Below are positions 6,962-15,398 of a DNA stretch of 42,074 bases, piece by piece. How positions within the stretch are numbered: the stretch's first letter is position 1; each line of letters starts with the position of its first letter. A model generated the notes under the pieces. The model had not been told where the DNA came from and searched no databases. It was given only the letters and a program-made list of their open reading frames with translations. This stretch comes from Bacteroidales bacterium (GTDB taxonomy: Bacteria; Bacteroidota; Bacteroidia; Bacteroidales; F082): NCBI GenBank assembly GCA_016282015.1, contig JAEEJS010000072.1, forward strand, positions 1 through 42,074, given 5' to 3'. Both the position numbers and the translations under genes were made by a program.

Positions 6962-9174
6962 ATGCTATTATTTTTTTTGATTTCATTCAATACTATTCGC
7001 AACTCACCCCAAGAATAATCCTCACCGAGCACGTCACGGGCCCTGCCCAAGGAGGCGTCCCGTGTCTCCTCGAAATATTCCACAATGTTGTCGTAATGTT
7101 CTTTGCTCATGAAGTCCTTGGCTTCGACTTCACCGTTCAACACCAACTCCGCCACATGTTGTTCTATGGTAGTACGGGTCATCCCTCTCCTTTCTGTAAT
7201 CTCGTCTATCGTCAGACCCTCATCTATCAGTTCTTTAGTGCGCTTGACCGAAGAACCTTTTTCACGTTTTTCTTTCGGCTTCTTCTCTTTTTTCTTCCCA
7301 ATGTCTTCAGCCTCAACGATTTTCTTATTCTTTGTGGCAAGATATTTCTTTATCTCAAAACCGGCCAAGCAGCATTCCAGACAGGACATTTTAACGAAGA
7401 AATCAGTCCTGAAGCTCTCCAACTCCTTCTTTATCTGCTCATTGACAGCCTTGTTGCCTGTCTCGAACGGCAAGCCGGCAATCTCTTCCAATTCGGACAG
7501 TTTGTCAATGAAATAAGAGCATCCCTTCTTAATTCTTTCCTGAAGCTGTAAATTATTGTCAATCTGGAAGTTATCTCTCAGAATTCCGCCTATCTGACGC
7601 TTGAATTTCTCTGAGACCTCCACCACCTCCTCATGGAACTTCTGCCCTTTCGGAGCTATTTTTTCGTTTACCGTAGCGTCGAAACTGCCTTTATTGGCGA
7701 ACACCACCTTTCTGATGCCGTTCAAGTCGCTCTCAATATCGTGAAAATCAATAAGTTCAAACAACATCTGCGACTCGTAGAGCTTCCTGTTGTATTCAAA
7801 CTGCTCTTCATTGGGTTCCCTCGAAGGTAAATCTGTCACAAACTGATTGATAGTCAAATCGTTAAACAGTCCGCTTTGCGAGAGTTTAGCTTTCAAGACC
7901 AGGCCCTCGAGCGAGGTGCAACGGCTCAGCGCCACGTAAACCTGACCGTGGGCGAAGGCCAGACTGGCATCCAGAATCAGCTTGTCGAATGTAAGACCCT
8001 GGCTTTTGTGTATGGTTATAGCCCACGCCAACTTCAGCGGTATCTGGGTGAAGCTGCCCACCTCTTTCTCTTCTATTTCCTTGGTATTCTCATTGATGCT
8101 ATACTCGAAGTTCGACCAGGTGACCGGCGTAACCTCTATCAACTCGTCTCCGCAGCGCACCTCCAGCCCGTCTTCCTTGTCGTAGCTTACAATACGGCCG
8201 ATTTTACCGTTAAAATACTGCTTTTCGGGCGAAGGGTCGTTTTTCACAAACATCACCTGAGCGCCTATCTTCAACTCGAGCTCCGATTTTGTAGGATAAG
8301 AGGTCTCCGGGAAGTTGCCGAAAACCTTAGCCTCAAACTTCAACAGCTTGGTCTTCAGTGCTTTAAGCTTACTCTCGTTTATCTCATCCACCTGACGGTT
8401 ATGCGTCATCAAGGTGATGTAGCCGTCTTCGTCATCGGGCTCGAAGTCGGGATTGAAGTGACTGTTGAGCACGTTCAGGCTCTCGGTGTCGAGGCGGTTG
8501 TTGCGCACCTTATTTAATATGTCGATAAACTGCCTGTCCTCCTGACGGTAGATGTGATCCAACTCTATGCAGCAGTAAGGAGTCTTGGCAAGCACGTGAC
8601 TGTCAAAGAAATACACCGATTTGTAGTAGTCACGCAGCAGAGCCCACTCCTCCTCTTTTGCAACAGGTGCGAGCTGGTGTATGTCGCCTATCATCAGCAA
8701 CTGAACGCCACCGAACGGCTTGTCGTTGCGGCGCACACGTCTCAAGACCGCGTCGACGGCATCGAGCAGGTCGGCGCGAACCATAGAAATCTCATCTATC
8801 ACCAGCAGCTCCAGCGAACGTATTATCTTCAGCTTGACCGCCGACATTTTCTGATACTGCAATGCGGAAGCGCGTTTTATGGCATCGGCTGGAGTCCGCT
8901 GTGACATGTCACTGCGGTCGATGGAATCTTCAGGAATCTGAGGTCCGAACTCCAGTTGGAAAAACGAATGTATGGTCTGACCTCCGGCGTTGATGGCGGC
9001 TACTCCAGTCGGAGCCAGTATCACCAAACGCTTTGTCGGATTCTCAGCCAGGCCGCGCAGAAAAGTAGTCTTACCCGTGCCGGCCTTACCGGTCAGGAAG
9101 ATGTTCATGTTGGTGTAACGGACGAACTTGTCGACCATCTCCAACTTGGCATTCTCTATTTTCCGCGTCTGCAT
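6958..9174 (-). CDS. Pif1/RecD-like superfamily 1 DNA helicase with C-terminal HTH domain
   Basis: ATP-driven 5'-3' DNA helicase. Of 738 residues, about 1-430 form the motor: Walker A GKAGTGKTT (29-37), an APTGVAA and QTIHSFF segment, the Walker B box LLVIDEISMV, GDIHQLAPV, and the C-terminal motif AITIHKSQGLTFDKL. A TrwC/RecD-like beta insertion around 290-370 is plausible. The remainder is charged; residues about 630-655 are very lysine-rich (KKKEKKPKEKREK), followed by a helix-turn-helix domain (about 655-735, ELIDEGLTIDEIAE-like with TRTTIEQHV) seen at the end of some RecQ and Pif1 proteins in this phylum. Pif1 proteins resolve G-quadruplexes and R-loops. It overlaps the sirtuin gene by four bases and follows hemW by 14. 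Confidence 0.92.
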   Translation of the reverse strand: MQTRKIENAKLEMVDKFVRYTNMNIFLTGKAGTGKTTFLRGLAENPTKRLVILAPTGVAAINAGGQTIHSFFQLEFGPQIPEDSIDRSDMSQRTPADAIKRASALQYQKMSAVKLKIIRSLELLVIDEISMVRADLLDAVDAVLRRVRRNDKPFGGVQLLMIGDIHQLAPVAKEEEWALLRDYYKSVYFFDSHVLAKTPYCCIELDHIYRQEDRQFIDILNKVRNNRLDTESLNVLNSHFNPDFEPDDEDGYITLMTHNRQVDEINESKLKALKTKLLKFEAKVFGNFPETSYPTKSELELKIGAQVMFVKNDPSPEKQYFNGKIGRIVSYDKEDGLEVRCGDELIEVTPVTWSNFEYSINENTKEIEEKEVGSFTQIPLKLAWAITIHKSQGLTFDKLILDASLAFAHGQVYVALSRCTSLEGLVLKAKLSQSGLFNDLTINQFVTDLPSREPNEEQFEYNRKLYESQMLFELIDFHDIESDLNGIRKVVFANKGSFDATVNEKIAPKGQKFHEEVVEVSEKFKRQIGGILRDNFQIDNNLQLQERIKKGCSYFIDKLSELEEIAGLPFETGNKAVNEQIKKELESFRTDFFVKMSCLECCLAGFEIKKYLATKNKKIVEAEDIGKKKEKKPKEKREKGSSVKRTKELIDEGLTIDEITERRGMTRTTIEQHVAELVLNGEVEAKDFMSKEHYDNIVEYFEETRDASLGRARDVLGEDYSWGELRIVLNEIKKNNSI

Positions 9175-9188
9175 ATTCTATCTCATGT

Positions 9189-10298
9189 TTACATAAAAAG
9201 CTCCGCCGCTATACCGTCGGCAAAGAGCATTCCGCTGTCGTTAAGTATGAAATTCCGGTCTTTTTCAAGCATTTTTCCGCTCAAAATGTGCTTTTGCACG
9301 CCTTTTTCGAACTTTTCAGCATATTTTTCGCCAAAACTGTCTCGAACAAACCCCAAATCGCAGCCCCAGTTGGTGCGAAGCGAGGTCATGACGTATTCAT
9401 TATAGCGGTCGTCTAGCGTAAGCTCTTCTCTTTCAAAAGAATAGTTGTCGCAATAGTCCTTCACACCGGCCACATTCCACTGCCTCGACGAGCCGTCAAA
9501 CGAGTGGGCCGAAGGCCCCAGTCCCAGATATTTCTCACCTTTCCAGTAAATTGTGTTGTGTTTTGACTGATGTCCCGGACGGGCGAAATTGCTTATCTCA
9601 TAATGCTCAAAGCCAGCATCCGCCGCACGACTGGTCAGGATTTCGTAATGACGTATTGTGTTATCCTCGTTGACCGCAGCCGCCAGGCCCTTGCTAATGC
9701 GCTGTCCCAGAGCTGTTTTTTCCTCCACCGTCAGGGCGTATGCCGACAGATGGTTGAATCCGGTCGACAGGAAAATGTCGATGTTTCTGTTCCATTTTTC
9801 ATCGGTCAGAGTGGGTATGCCGTATATCAAATCGAGGGTGATTTCCTGAAAACCGACCTCAGAGGCCCAGTCCAAAACCCGCATGGCATGCTTGGAGTCG
9901 TGCTTGCGGCTCAAATATTGCAAATCGTCGTCGAAGAAGCTCTGTATACCTATGCTCAGACGATTGATTCCCATTGATTTATAGTCAAGCAGAGACTCTT
10001 TCGACACTGTGTCCGGATTGGCCTCAAGGGTAACTTCCGGGCTGTCGATTATATCGTAATTCAGCCTCAAGACCTCCAAAATTCCGGCAATCTCGGACGG
10101 CTTCAACAAAGAGGGAGTGCCGCCGCCGAAATACACAGTACGCACCGCCTCGCCTCCAAGGTAATTCCTGCGCTGCACCGCCTCGCGCTTCAAAGCCGCG
10201 AGAAAGGCGTCGCGCCCCTTGTCGGAAACCACCGAAAAGAAGTTGCAGTAGGCGCATTTCGACTTGCAAAACGGAATATGTACGTAGATACCTGACAT
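9189..10298 (-). CDS. hemW: HemW-type radical SAM heme chaperone
   Basis: Radical SAM protein of the HemW family, believed to bind and transfer heme; often mislabelled as oxygen-independent coproporphyrinogen oxidase. It has 369 residues. The [4Fe-4S] cluster motif is Cys11-Cys15-Cys18 (CKSKCAYC). Further family features are YFGGGTPS, the EANPD segment, RLSIGIQSF, DLIYGIPT and LSAYALTVEEKTAL, with a C-terminal HemW wing domain (about 290-369). I chose ATG 10298 because the frame from 10346 reads through the promoter box and lacks family similarity. The lack of a CxxxCxxCxC fourth Cys fits HemW rather than HemN. First gene of a minus-strand run with the helicase and sirtuin. Confidence 0.94.
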   Translation of the reverse strand: MSGIYVHIPFCKSKCAYCNFFSVVSDKGRDAFLAALKREAVQRRNYLGGEAVRTVYFGGGTPSLLKPSEIAGILEVLRLNYDIIDSPEVTLEANPDTVSKESLLDYKSMGINRLSIGIQSFFDDDLQYLSRKHDSKHAMRVLDWASEVGFQEITLDLIYGIPTLTDEKWNRNIDIFLSTGFNHLSAYALTVEEKTALGQRISKGLAAAVNEDNTIRHYEILTSRAADAGFEHYEISNFARPGHQSKHNTIYWKGEKYLGLGPSAHSFDGSSRQWNVAGVKDYCDNYSFEREELTLDDRYNEYVMTSLRTNWGCDLGFVRDSFGEKYAEKFEKGVQKHILSGKMLEKDRNFILNDSGMLFADGIAAELFM

Positions 10299-10303
10299 CG
10301 TTG

Positions 10304-10311
10304 CAAAGGTA
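10304..10311 (-). promoter_or_regulatory. Promoter -7 box of hemW, touching the start codon
   Basis: On the minus strand TACCTTTG matches TAnnTTTG and ends five bases before the hemW ATG, again implying a leaderless or nearly leaderless transcript. The -33 region is weak. Confidence 0.5.
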
Positions 10312-10380
10312 CAAAAAATAAACATACAGAGCATGAAACGATACAAGCGAAAAAATAATTACGGATTAAACATTTTTTTG

Positions 10381-10388
10381 TATTTTTG
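10381..10388 (+). promoter_or_regulatory. Promoter -7 box of the T9SS cargo gene
   Basis: TATTTTTG matches TAnnTTTG and lies 25 bases before the ATG at 10414. It is divergent from the hemW promoter 70 bases away. Confidence 0.55.
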
Positions 10389-10413
10389 TCGTTCTAATCA
10401 ATTTTGAATAATT

Positions 10414-11265
10414 ATGGCAAAATTTTTACAGAATTTCAGGAAAATTGCGGCATTGACAGTGGCAATGCTGGCAGTGGGATTAAGCGTTAACGCTCAGACA
10501 TGGTATATTTTAGGTGAATATATTTGGAGTCCGCCTAACCCGCAGGGAACATTTGAAGTTTACCAGACTACAGGTGAGACAGTAACCATAGAAGGTCTGG
10601 ATTATACAAGCGTTTACGAAAACAATGCACTCAAAGCGGCATATAGAAACGACGGCAACCAGGTTTACATCCGCTGGAGGATTGAAAACGTGTGGTTCGA
10701 TGAAATCCTGGCTTACGACTACGACCTCGAGGAAGGCGACTTTTTCAACGACGATGACGAGCATCCTATGATGGTTACCGAAGTGTCGACCATTATCGAT
10801 CATAACGGCATGGAAAGAAAGAAGATAGAATTCTCGTTTGTCGGTCTGCCGGATGAGACAGAATATTGGATTGAAGGCGTGGGCAGCAGCCGCGGTTTCC
10901 TGTATTCAGGCATCTACCAGCCTACAGACGAAGGAGCCATCTTCCATCTGCTCTGCTATCACGTGGGCGAAAACCTGATTTACACCAACCCGGTTTACAA
11001 CACCTGCGATGTTGACGAAGTAGCGGAGAACATGGTCAACAACGGCCTCAGCATCTATCCTAACCCGGCCAAAGAAATCATCAACATACTGAACGACAAC
11101 AACCTGACTGTCAGCAGCGTGGAAATCATCGACCTGACAGGCCGCGTGGTTTTGAGCACAGAGAAAACCGACAATATCAACATTGCCGAACTCCCTGAAG
11201 GTCAGTATTTTGTAAGAATCAACGGTGAAACAAGCATAGTAAAGAAATTATTCATTACCAAATAA
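10414..11265 (+). CDS. Secreted protein with type IX secretion C-terminal sorting domain
   Basis: A 283-residue exported protein of unknown function. The signal peptide (residues 1-28) ends VNAQ, with cleavage expected before Gln. The middle (about 29-205) is acidic and aromatic, predicted beta-rich, and matches no domain I recognise. Residues about 212-283 form a Por secretion (type A) sorting domain: SIYPNPAKEIINI, a VEIIDLTGRVV strand, LPEGQYFVRI and the final VKKLFITK. Type IX cargo crosses the outer membrane and is usually attached to the surface or released. It is followed by the M49-like lipoprotein gene after nine bases, so both may be co-transcribed. Confidence 0.88.
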   Translation: MAKFLQNFRKIAALTVAMLAVGLSVNAQTWYILGEYIWSPPNPQGTFEVYQTTGETVTIEGLDYTSVYENNALKAAYRNDGNQVYIRWRIENVWFDEILAYDYDLEEGDFFNDDDEHPMMVTEVSTIIDHNGMERKKIEFSFVGLPDETEYWIEGVGSSRGFLYSGIYQPTDEGAIFHLLCYHVGENLIYTNPVYNTCDVDEVAENMVNNGLSIYPNPAKEIINILNDNNLTVSSVEIIDLTGRVVLSTEKTDNINIAELPEGQYFVRINGETSIVKKLFITK

Positions 11266-11274
11266 AATACAAGT

Positions 11275-12927
11275 ATGAAAATCAAATACTTAGTTATGGC
11301 ATTAGCTCTCACAACAACACTTTTCAGCTGCGGCGGAAAGCAAGATGAGAAATCATGCTGCGAAAAGAACTGCAAAGAAGATTACGAAGCTCTCGCAAAC
11401 CAGTACGCGAAAGTGACCCTGACCACCGACATCAGCCATCTCACAGCCAACGAGGTGGAGATGCTGAGCCTGTTGTTCGAAGCGGGCCGTATCATGGACG
11501 ACATTTTCTGGACTGAGAACCTCGGCGGCGACAAGAAGGAGTTCCTCGACGGAATCAAGGATCCGAACGCCCGCAAATATGCAGAAATCAACTACGGTCC
11601 ATGGGACCAGCTCGACAACCTCCGCGTGTTCATCCCAGGTTATCCGGCCATGCCTGAAGGCGCCGGCTTCTACCCTGTCGACATGACAAAGGAAGAGTTT
11701 GAGGCTTGGGACAACCCGGACAAGACCAGCCAATACACCATGGTTTACCGTGACGAGAACGGCAACCTGCAGACCATGTGGTTCCACGAGGCTTACGCTG
11801 ACAAGATACAGATGGCTGCTGAAATTCTGAAAAAGGCTTCAACACTGGCCGAAGACAAGGAGTTTGCCGAATATCTGAAATTAAGAGCCGAAGCTCTGCT
11901 TACCGACGACTACTACAAGTCGGACATTGCTTGGATGAACGTCCGCAACAACAAGGTCGACTTTGTTGTCGGTCCTATCGAGAACTACGTCGACGCCCTC
12001 TACGGCTATAAATCGGCTCACGAGTCGTACATCCTCATCAAGGACCTCGACTGGACAGCCAAACTCGAGCGCTACGCCAAGCTTTTGCCTGACCTTCAGA
12101 CCAAACTTCCGGTGGATGCCAAATACAAAAAAGAGAAACCGGGTAGCGACGCCGACCTCGCAGCTTACGACGTGGTGTTCTACGGCGGCGACTGTAACAT
12201 GGCTTCAAAGACCATAGCCATCAATCTGCCAAACGACGAGCGCGTACAGCTTAAGAAAGGCACACGCAAGCTTCAGCTGAAGAACGCCATGAAGGCAAAA
12301 TTCGACAAGATAGTGGTCCCGATTTCAGACGTTTTGGTCGTTCCTGAGGCACGCAAGGACATCAACTTCGAAGCTTTCTTCTCGAACGTGATGTTCCACG
12401 AAGTGGCTCACGGTCTGGGCATCAAGAACACTCTGGACGGCAGCGGCACAGTGCGTCACGCCTTGAAGGAGCAGTACTCGGCACTGGAAGAGGCCAAGGC
12501 CGACATCCTCGGCTTGTTCCTCGTGACCAAGCTTTACGAGATGGGCGAATACAACAACAGCACCCTCGAGGAGAACTACACCACCTTCATGGCCGGCATT
12601 TTCCGCTCGGTGCGTTTCGGCGCAGCCTCGGCACACGGCAAGGCTAACACCTTGGAGTTCAACTATCTGTCAAGAGAAGGCGCTTTCACACGCAATGCTG
12701 ACGGATTGTACGCCATCGACTTCCCGAAGATGAAGCTGGCAGTTGAGAAACTGGGCGGCGCCATACTCGTGGCTCAAGGCAACGGCGATTACGAATACGT
12801 GAAAAACTGGCTGGCCGAAGACGGTGTCATCAAGCCTGAACTTCAGAAAGACCTTGACAAGATTGCCGGTTACGGCATCCCGAAGGACATCTGGTACGAA
12901 ATGGGAATGGAATACCTCACAAAATAG
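11275..12927 (+). CDS. M49-like zinc metallopeptidase lipoprotein (dipeptidyl-peptidase III related)
   Basis: A 550-residue lipoprotein with lipobox LFSC (Cys19), so anchored to a membrane facing the periplasm or outside. Another Cys cluster (SCCEKNC) follows. The zinc site is HEVAH (375-379), with Glu405/406 in LEEAKAD as likely third ligand, the arrangement of the M49 (DPP III) family, which removes dipeptides from peptide N-termini. Classical M49 enzymes have six-residue HEXXGH; here it is five residues, as reported for some bacterial members. The N-terminal half is helical and lacks other domains I can name. It is followed by a DPP7-type peptidase. The exact activity is inferred. Confidence 0.78.
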   Translation: MKIKYLVMALALTTTLFSCGGKQDEKSCCEKNCKEDYEALANQYAKVTLTTDISHLTANEVEMLSLLFEAGRIMDDIFWTENLGGDKKEFLDGIKDPNARKYAEINYGPWDQLDNLRVFIPGYPAMPEGAGFYPVDMTKEEFEAWDNPDKTSQYTMVYRDENGNLQTMWFHEAYADKIQMAAEILKKASTLAEDKEFAEYLKLRAEALLTDDYYKSDIAWMNVRNNKVDFVVGPIENYVDALYGYKSAHESYILIKDLDWTAKLERYAKLLPDLQTKLPVDAKYKKEKPGSDADLAAYDVVFYGGDCNMASKTIAINLPNDERVQLKKGTRKLQLKNAMKAKFDKIVVPISDVLVVPEARKDINFEAFFSNVMFHEVAHGLGIKNTLDGSGTVRHALKEQYSALEEAKADILGLFLVTKLYEMGEYNNSTLEENYTTFMAGIFRSVRFGAASAHGKANTLEFNYLSREGAFTRNADGLYAIDFPKMKLAVEKLGGAILVAQGNGDYEYVKNWLAEDGVIKPELQKDLDKIAGYGIPKDIWYEMGMEYLTK

Positions 12928-12963
12928 TTTGAAATTTATTAAGGTTAAATCAAATTAAATAAA

Positions 12964-15180
12964 ATGAAAAAATTATCATTGACTTTCGCCATCATCTTTG
13001 CGATGATGGGCATCGTTCGCGCTGACGAAGGCATGTGGTTGCCAATGTTCGTCGAGCGTTTAAACTACGTTGACATGCAGAAAATGGGTCTCCAGCTCAC
13101 ACCTGAAGAACTCTACAGTATCAACAACAGCAGCCTCAAGGACGCCATAGTCGGCCTCTCGAACGGCTCAAAACCACGCGGTTTCTTCTGCACAGGCGAA
13201 ATCGTGTCAGACAATAGCTTGCTCTTCACCAACCATCACTGCGGCTACAGCTCAATCGCAGCCCTCTCGACAGTGGAGCATGACTACCTCAACGAAGGCT
13301 TCGCAGCCCGCAGCTTCAGCGAAGAACTTCCGGCAGAAGGCGTTTCAGCATCATTCCTCGTCAGAATGGAAGATGTGACAGCTGAAATCTTCTCGGTCAT
13401 CGAACCAGACATGGATTACATGGCCAGACAGAAAGCTATCAGCGCAAAAATCAAAGAGTTAGAGGAAGCAGCCTCAGAAGATGGCAAGCTCAACCCTGTC
13501 ATCAAAGGTTTCTTCGAGGGTAACGAGTATTACATGTTCGTCTACAAGACCTACACCGATGTCCGTCTCGTGTTCACAGCAGCACAGTCAATCGGTAAGT
13601 TCGGCGGCGACACCGATAACTGGATGTGGCCTCGTCACACAGGCGACTTCAGCGTGTTCCGCGTTTACGCTGACGAAAACGGCGAGCCGGCTGAGTTCTC
13701 AGAGAACAACAAGCCTCTCACTCCTAAGCACCACCTCCCAGTGAGCCTCGACGGTGTACAGCCTGACGACTTCACAATGATCTGGGGCTTCCCGGGCTCA
13801 ACAGAGCGTTACATGTCATCATACGGCATCAACTACAACGTTGACGTGTTCTATCCTATCGTTTACGAAGTTTTCAAAGCTGAAACAGACGTTATGGACG
13901 AGTATATGAAGGTCGACAAGGCCGTCAATATCGCTTACGCAGACAACAAGGCAGGTTTGGCCAACACATGGAAGAACTTCGAGGGTCAGATCACCATGCT
14001 CCGCAAGAACAAGGTTGCCGAGCGCAAGGTGGAACTCGAGAAACAGTTCTCAGAATGGGTTAACGCCAGCGAAGGCCGTCAAGATGAATACGGCGAATTG
14101 CTCAGTACTCTCGAGTCAAGTTTCGCCGCACAGGCCGAAGCAGCACCGACACTGTTCTATCCTAACTTCACAGCACAGCTCAACCCAATGGCTATGGCAA
14201 GCGAATTCTCAGCCTACTATGAGGTTATGAACGACAAGGAAGCCACCAAGGAAGACAAGCAGGTCATCACCGAGTCTCTGAAAGAAATCAATGTGGACGC
14301 CATGTTCAGCAACCTCGATGCACGCGTTGAGAAAGGCATGCTCATCGAAGTGATGAAGATTTACGGCAGCAAGTTCGAGACAGAAGCCCTTCCTGAGGCT
14401 CTTCAGAAGATGATAAAGAAATACAAAGGTGACTGGGCAGCCTTGGCCAGCGATCTGTTTGACAAGTCAATGTTCAGCAACGCCGAGACAATGAAGGCCT
14501 TCATCGAGAAACCTAACGCAAAGAAACTTGCCAAGGATCCGGCATTCGTAGTTTACAACGCCTTGGTCGAACAGCTCTATTCAGTCGCTCCTGTCTACAG
14601 AATGGCAACCATCGCCATCAGCGAGGCTGACCACGAGTTCGTGAAGGGACTCCGCGAGTTCTACGCAGAGACACAGCCAGAGAAGGTTCTCTATCCAGAC
14701 GCCAACTCAACACTGAGAATGAGCTACGGTTCAGTGAAAGACTACAGCCCGGCCGACGCCATCACCTACGACTACGTCTGCACAGCCAACGGTATCCTCG
14801 AGAAATACATCCCTGGTGACTTCGAATTTGACGCTCCACAGCGCCTGCTCGACCTCATCGAGGCAAGAGATTTCGGTCAGTATGCCGACGAGAACGGCGA
14901 GCTCATCACTTGCTTCCTCTCGACCAACGACATCACAGGCGGTAACTCAGGCAGCCCAATCATGAACGGCAAGGGCGAACTCATCGGTCTCGCCTTCGAC
15001 GGCAACTGGGAAGCCATGAGCGGTGACGTCAACTTCGAGCCAAAACTCCAGCGCACAATCAACGTCGACATCCGCTACGTGCTCTTCGTCATCGACAAGG
15101 TTTACGGTGCAACCAACCTCATCGACGAACTCGAGATTCACAAGGCAATGCCGGAACCAATCCGCGTTGAAGAGGAATAA
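12964..15180 (+). CDS. S46 family dipeptidyl-peptidase, DPP7 type
   Basis: A periplasmic serine exopeptidase that releases dipeptides from peptide N-termini. The 738-residue length is that of DPP7/DPP11. A signal peptide covers about 1-20. The chymotrypsin-like double barrel carries its His in TNHHCGY (89-95) and catalytic Ser662 in GGNSGSP, with an alpha-helical cap domain between. Known for Porphyromonas enzymes, the residue 18 after the Ser sets the P1 preference: Gly for hydrophobic residues (DPP7), Arg for acidic ones (DPP11). Here it is Gly680 (AFDGNWE), so DPP7 specificity is inferred. Together with its neighbours it suggests growth on peptides. A REP-like repeat follows. Confidence 0.94.
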   Translation: MKKLSLTFAIIFAMMGIVRADEGMWLPMFVERLNYVDMQKMGLQLTPEELYSINNSSLKDAIVGLSNGSKPRGFFCTGEIVSDNSLLFTNHHCGYSSIAALSTVEHDYLNEGFAARSFSEELPAEGVSASFLVRMEDVTAEIFSVIEPDMDYMARQKAISAKIKELEEAASEDGKLNPVIKGFFEGNEYYMFVYKTYTDVRLVFTAAQSIGKFGGDTDNWMWPRHTGDFSVFRVYADENGEPAEFSENNKPLTPKHHLPVSLDGVQPDDFTMIWGFPGSTERYMSSYGINYNVDVFYPIVYEVFKAETDVMDEYMKVDKAVNIAYADNKAGLANTWKNFEGQITMLRKNKVAERKVELEKQFSEWVNASEGRQDEYGELLSTLESSFAAQAEAAPTLFYPNFTAQLNPMAMASEFSAYYEVMNDKEATKEDKQVITESLKEINVDAMFSNLDARVEKGMLIEVMKIYGSKFETEALPEALQKMIKKYKGDWAALASDLFDKSMFSNAETMKAFIEKPNAKKLAKDPAFVVYNALVEQLYSVAPVYRMATIAISEADHEFVKGLREFYAETQPEKVLYPDANSTLRMSYGSVKDYSPADAITYDYVCTANGILEKYIPGDFEFDAPQRLLDLIEARDFGQYADENGELITCFLSTNDITGGNSGSPIMNGKGELIGLAFDGNWEAMSGDVNFEPKLQRTINVDIRYVLFVIDKVYGATNLIDELEIHKAMPEPIRVEEE

Positions 15181-15212
15181 GAGACTTTAGTCTTTAGACG
15201 TTAGACTTTATA

Positions 15213-15329
15213 CGTCATTTCGAGCGTAACGAAGTGAAGTCGAGAAATCTCCCGCTGACAGTGTAATTGCACTTTTGCAGGAGATTTCTCCATTTCGCTC
15301 CATTTCATTACGCTTCAGTCGAAATGACG
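15213..15329. repeat. REP-like palindromic repeat, copy A (117 bp, longest)
   Basis: Ends form a perfect 11-bp inverted repeat (CGTCATTTCGA and TCGAAATGACG). Inside are AGTCGAGAAATCTCC on the left and GGAGATTTCTCC on the right, able to pair as a second stem. The same end and inner blocks recur at 38628-38717, 39955-40042 and, as a half, 41746-41785. It fills the gap after the DPP7 gene. A TTTAGTCTTTAG heptamer-like stretch (15186-15210) sits just before it. Confidence 0.9.
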
Positions 15330-15346
15330 TTGTTTTTTATCAAAAT

Positions 15347-15377
15347 TTTGTGAAATCATATAAAATTCTTATATTTG
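15347..15377 (+). promoter_or_regulatory. Promoter of outer membrane protein gene
   Basis: TTTG (15347-15350), 19 bases, then TATATTTG (15370-15377): a full match to the Bacteroidota sigma-ABfr consensus. It lies 21 bases before the ATG at 15399. Confidence 0.8.
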
Positions 15378-15398
15378 CAAGTTATTTTCACAATAAAA

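Noticed and set aside
7876..8517. 213-codon antisense frame in the helicase gene
   Set aside because: Shadow of the conserved helicase frame, without recognisable domains.
15213..15329. REP copy A as an ordinary terminator
   Set aside because: No T run follows the hairpin, and the same sequence recurs elsewhere, including inside coding sequence.
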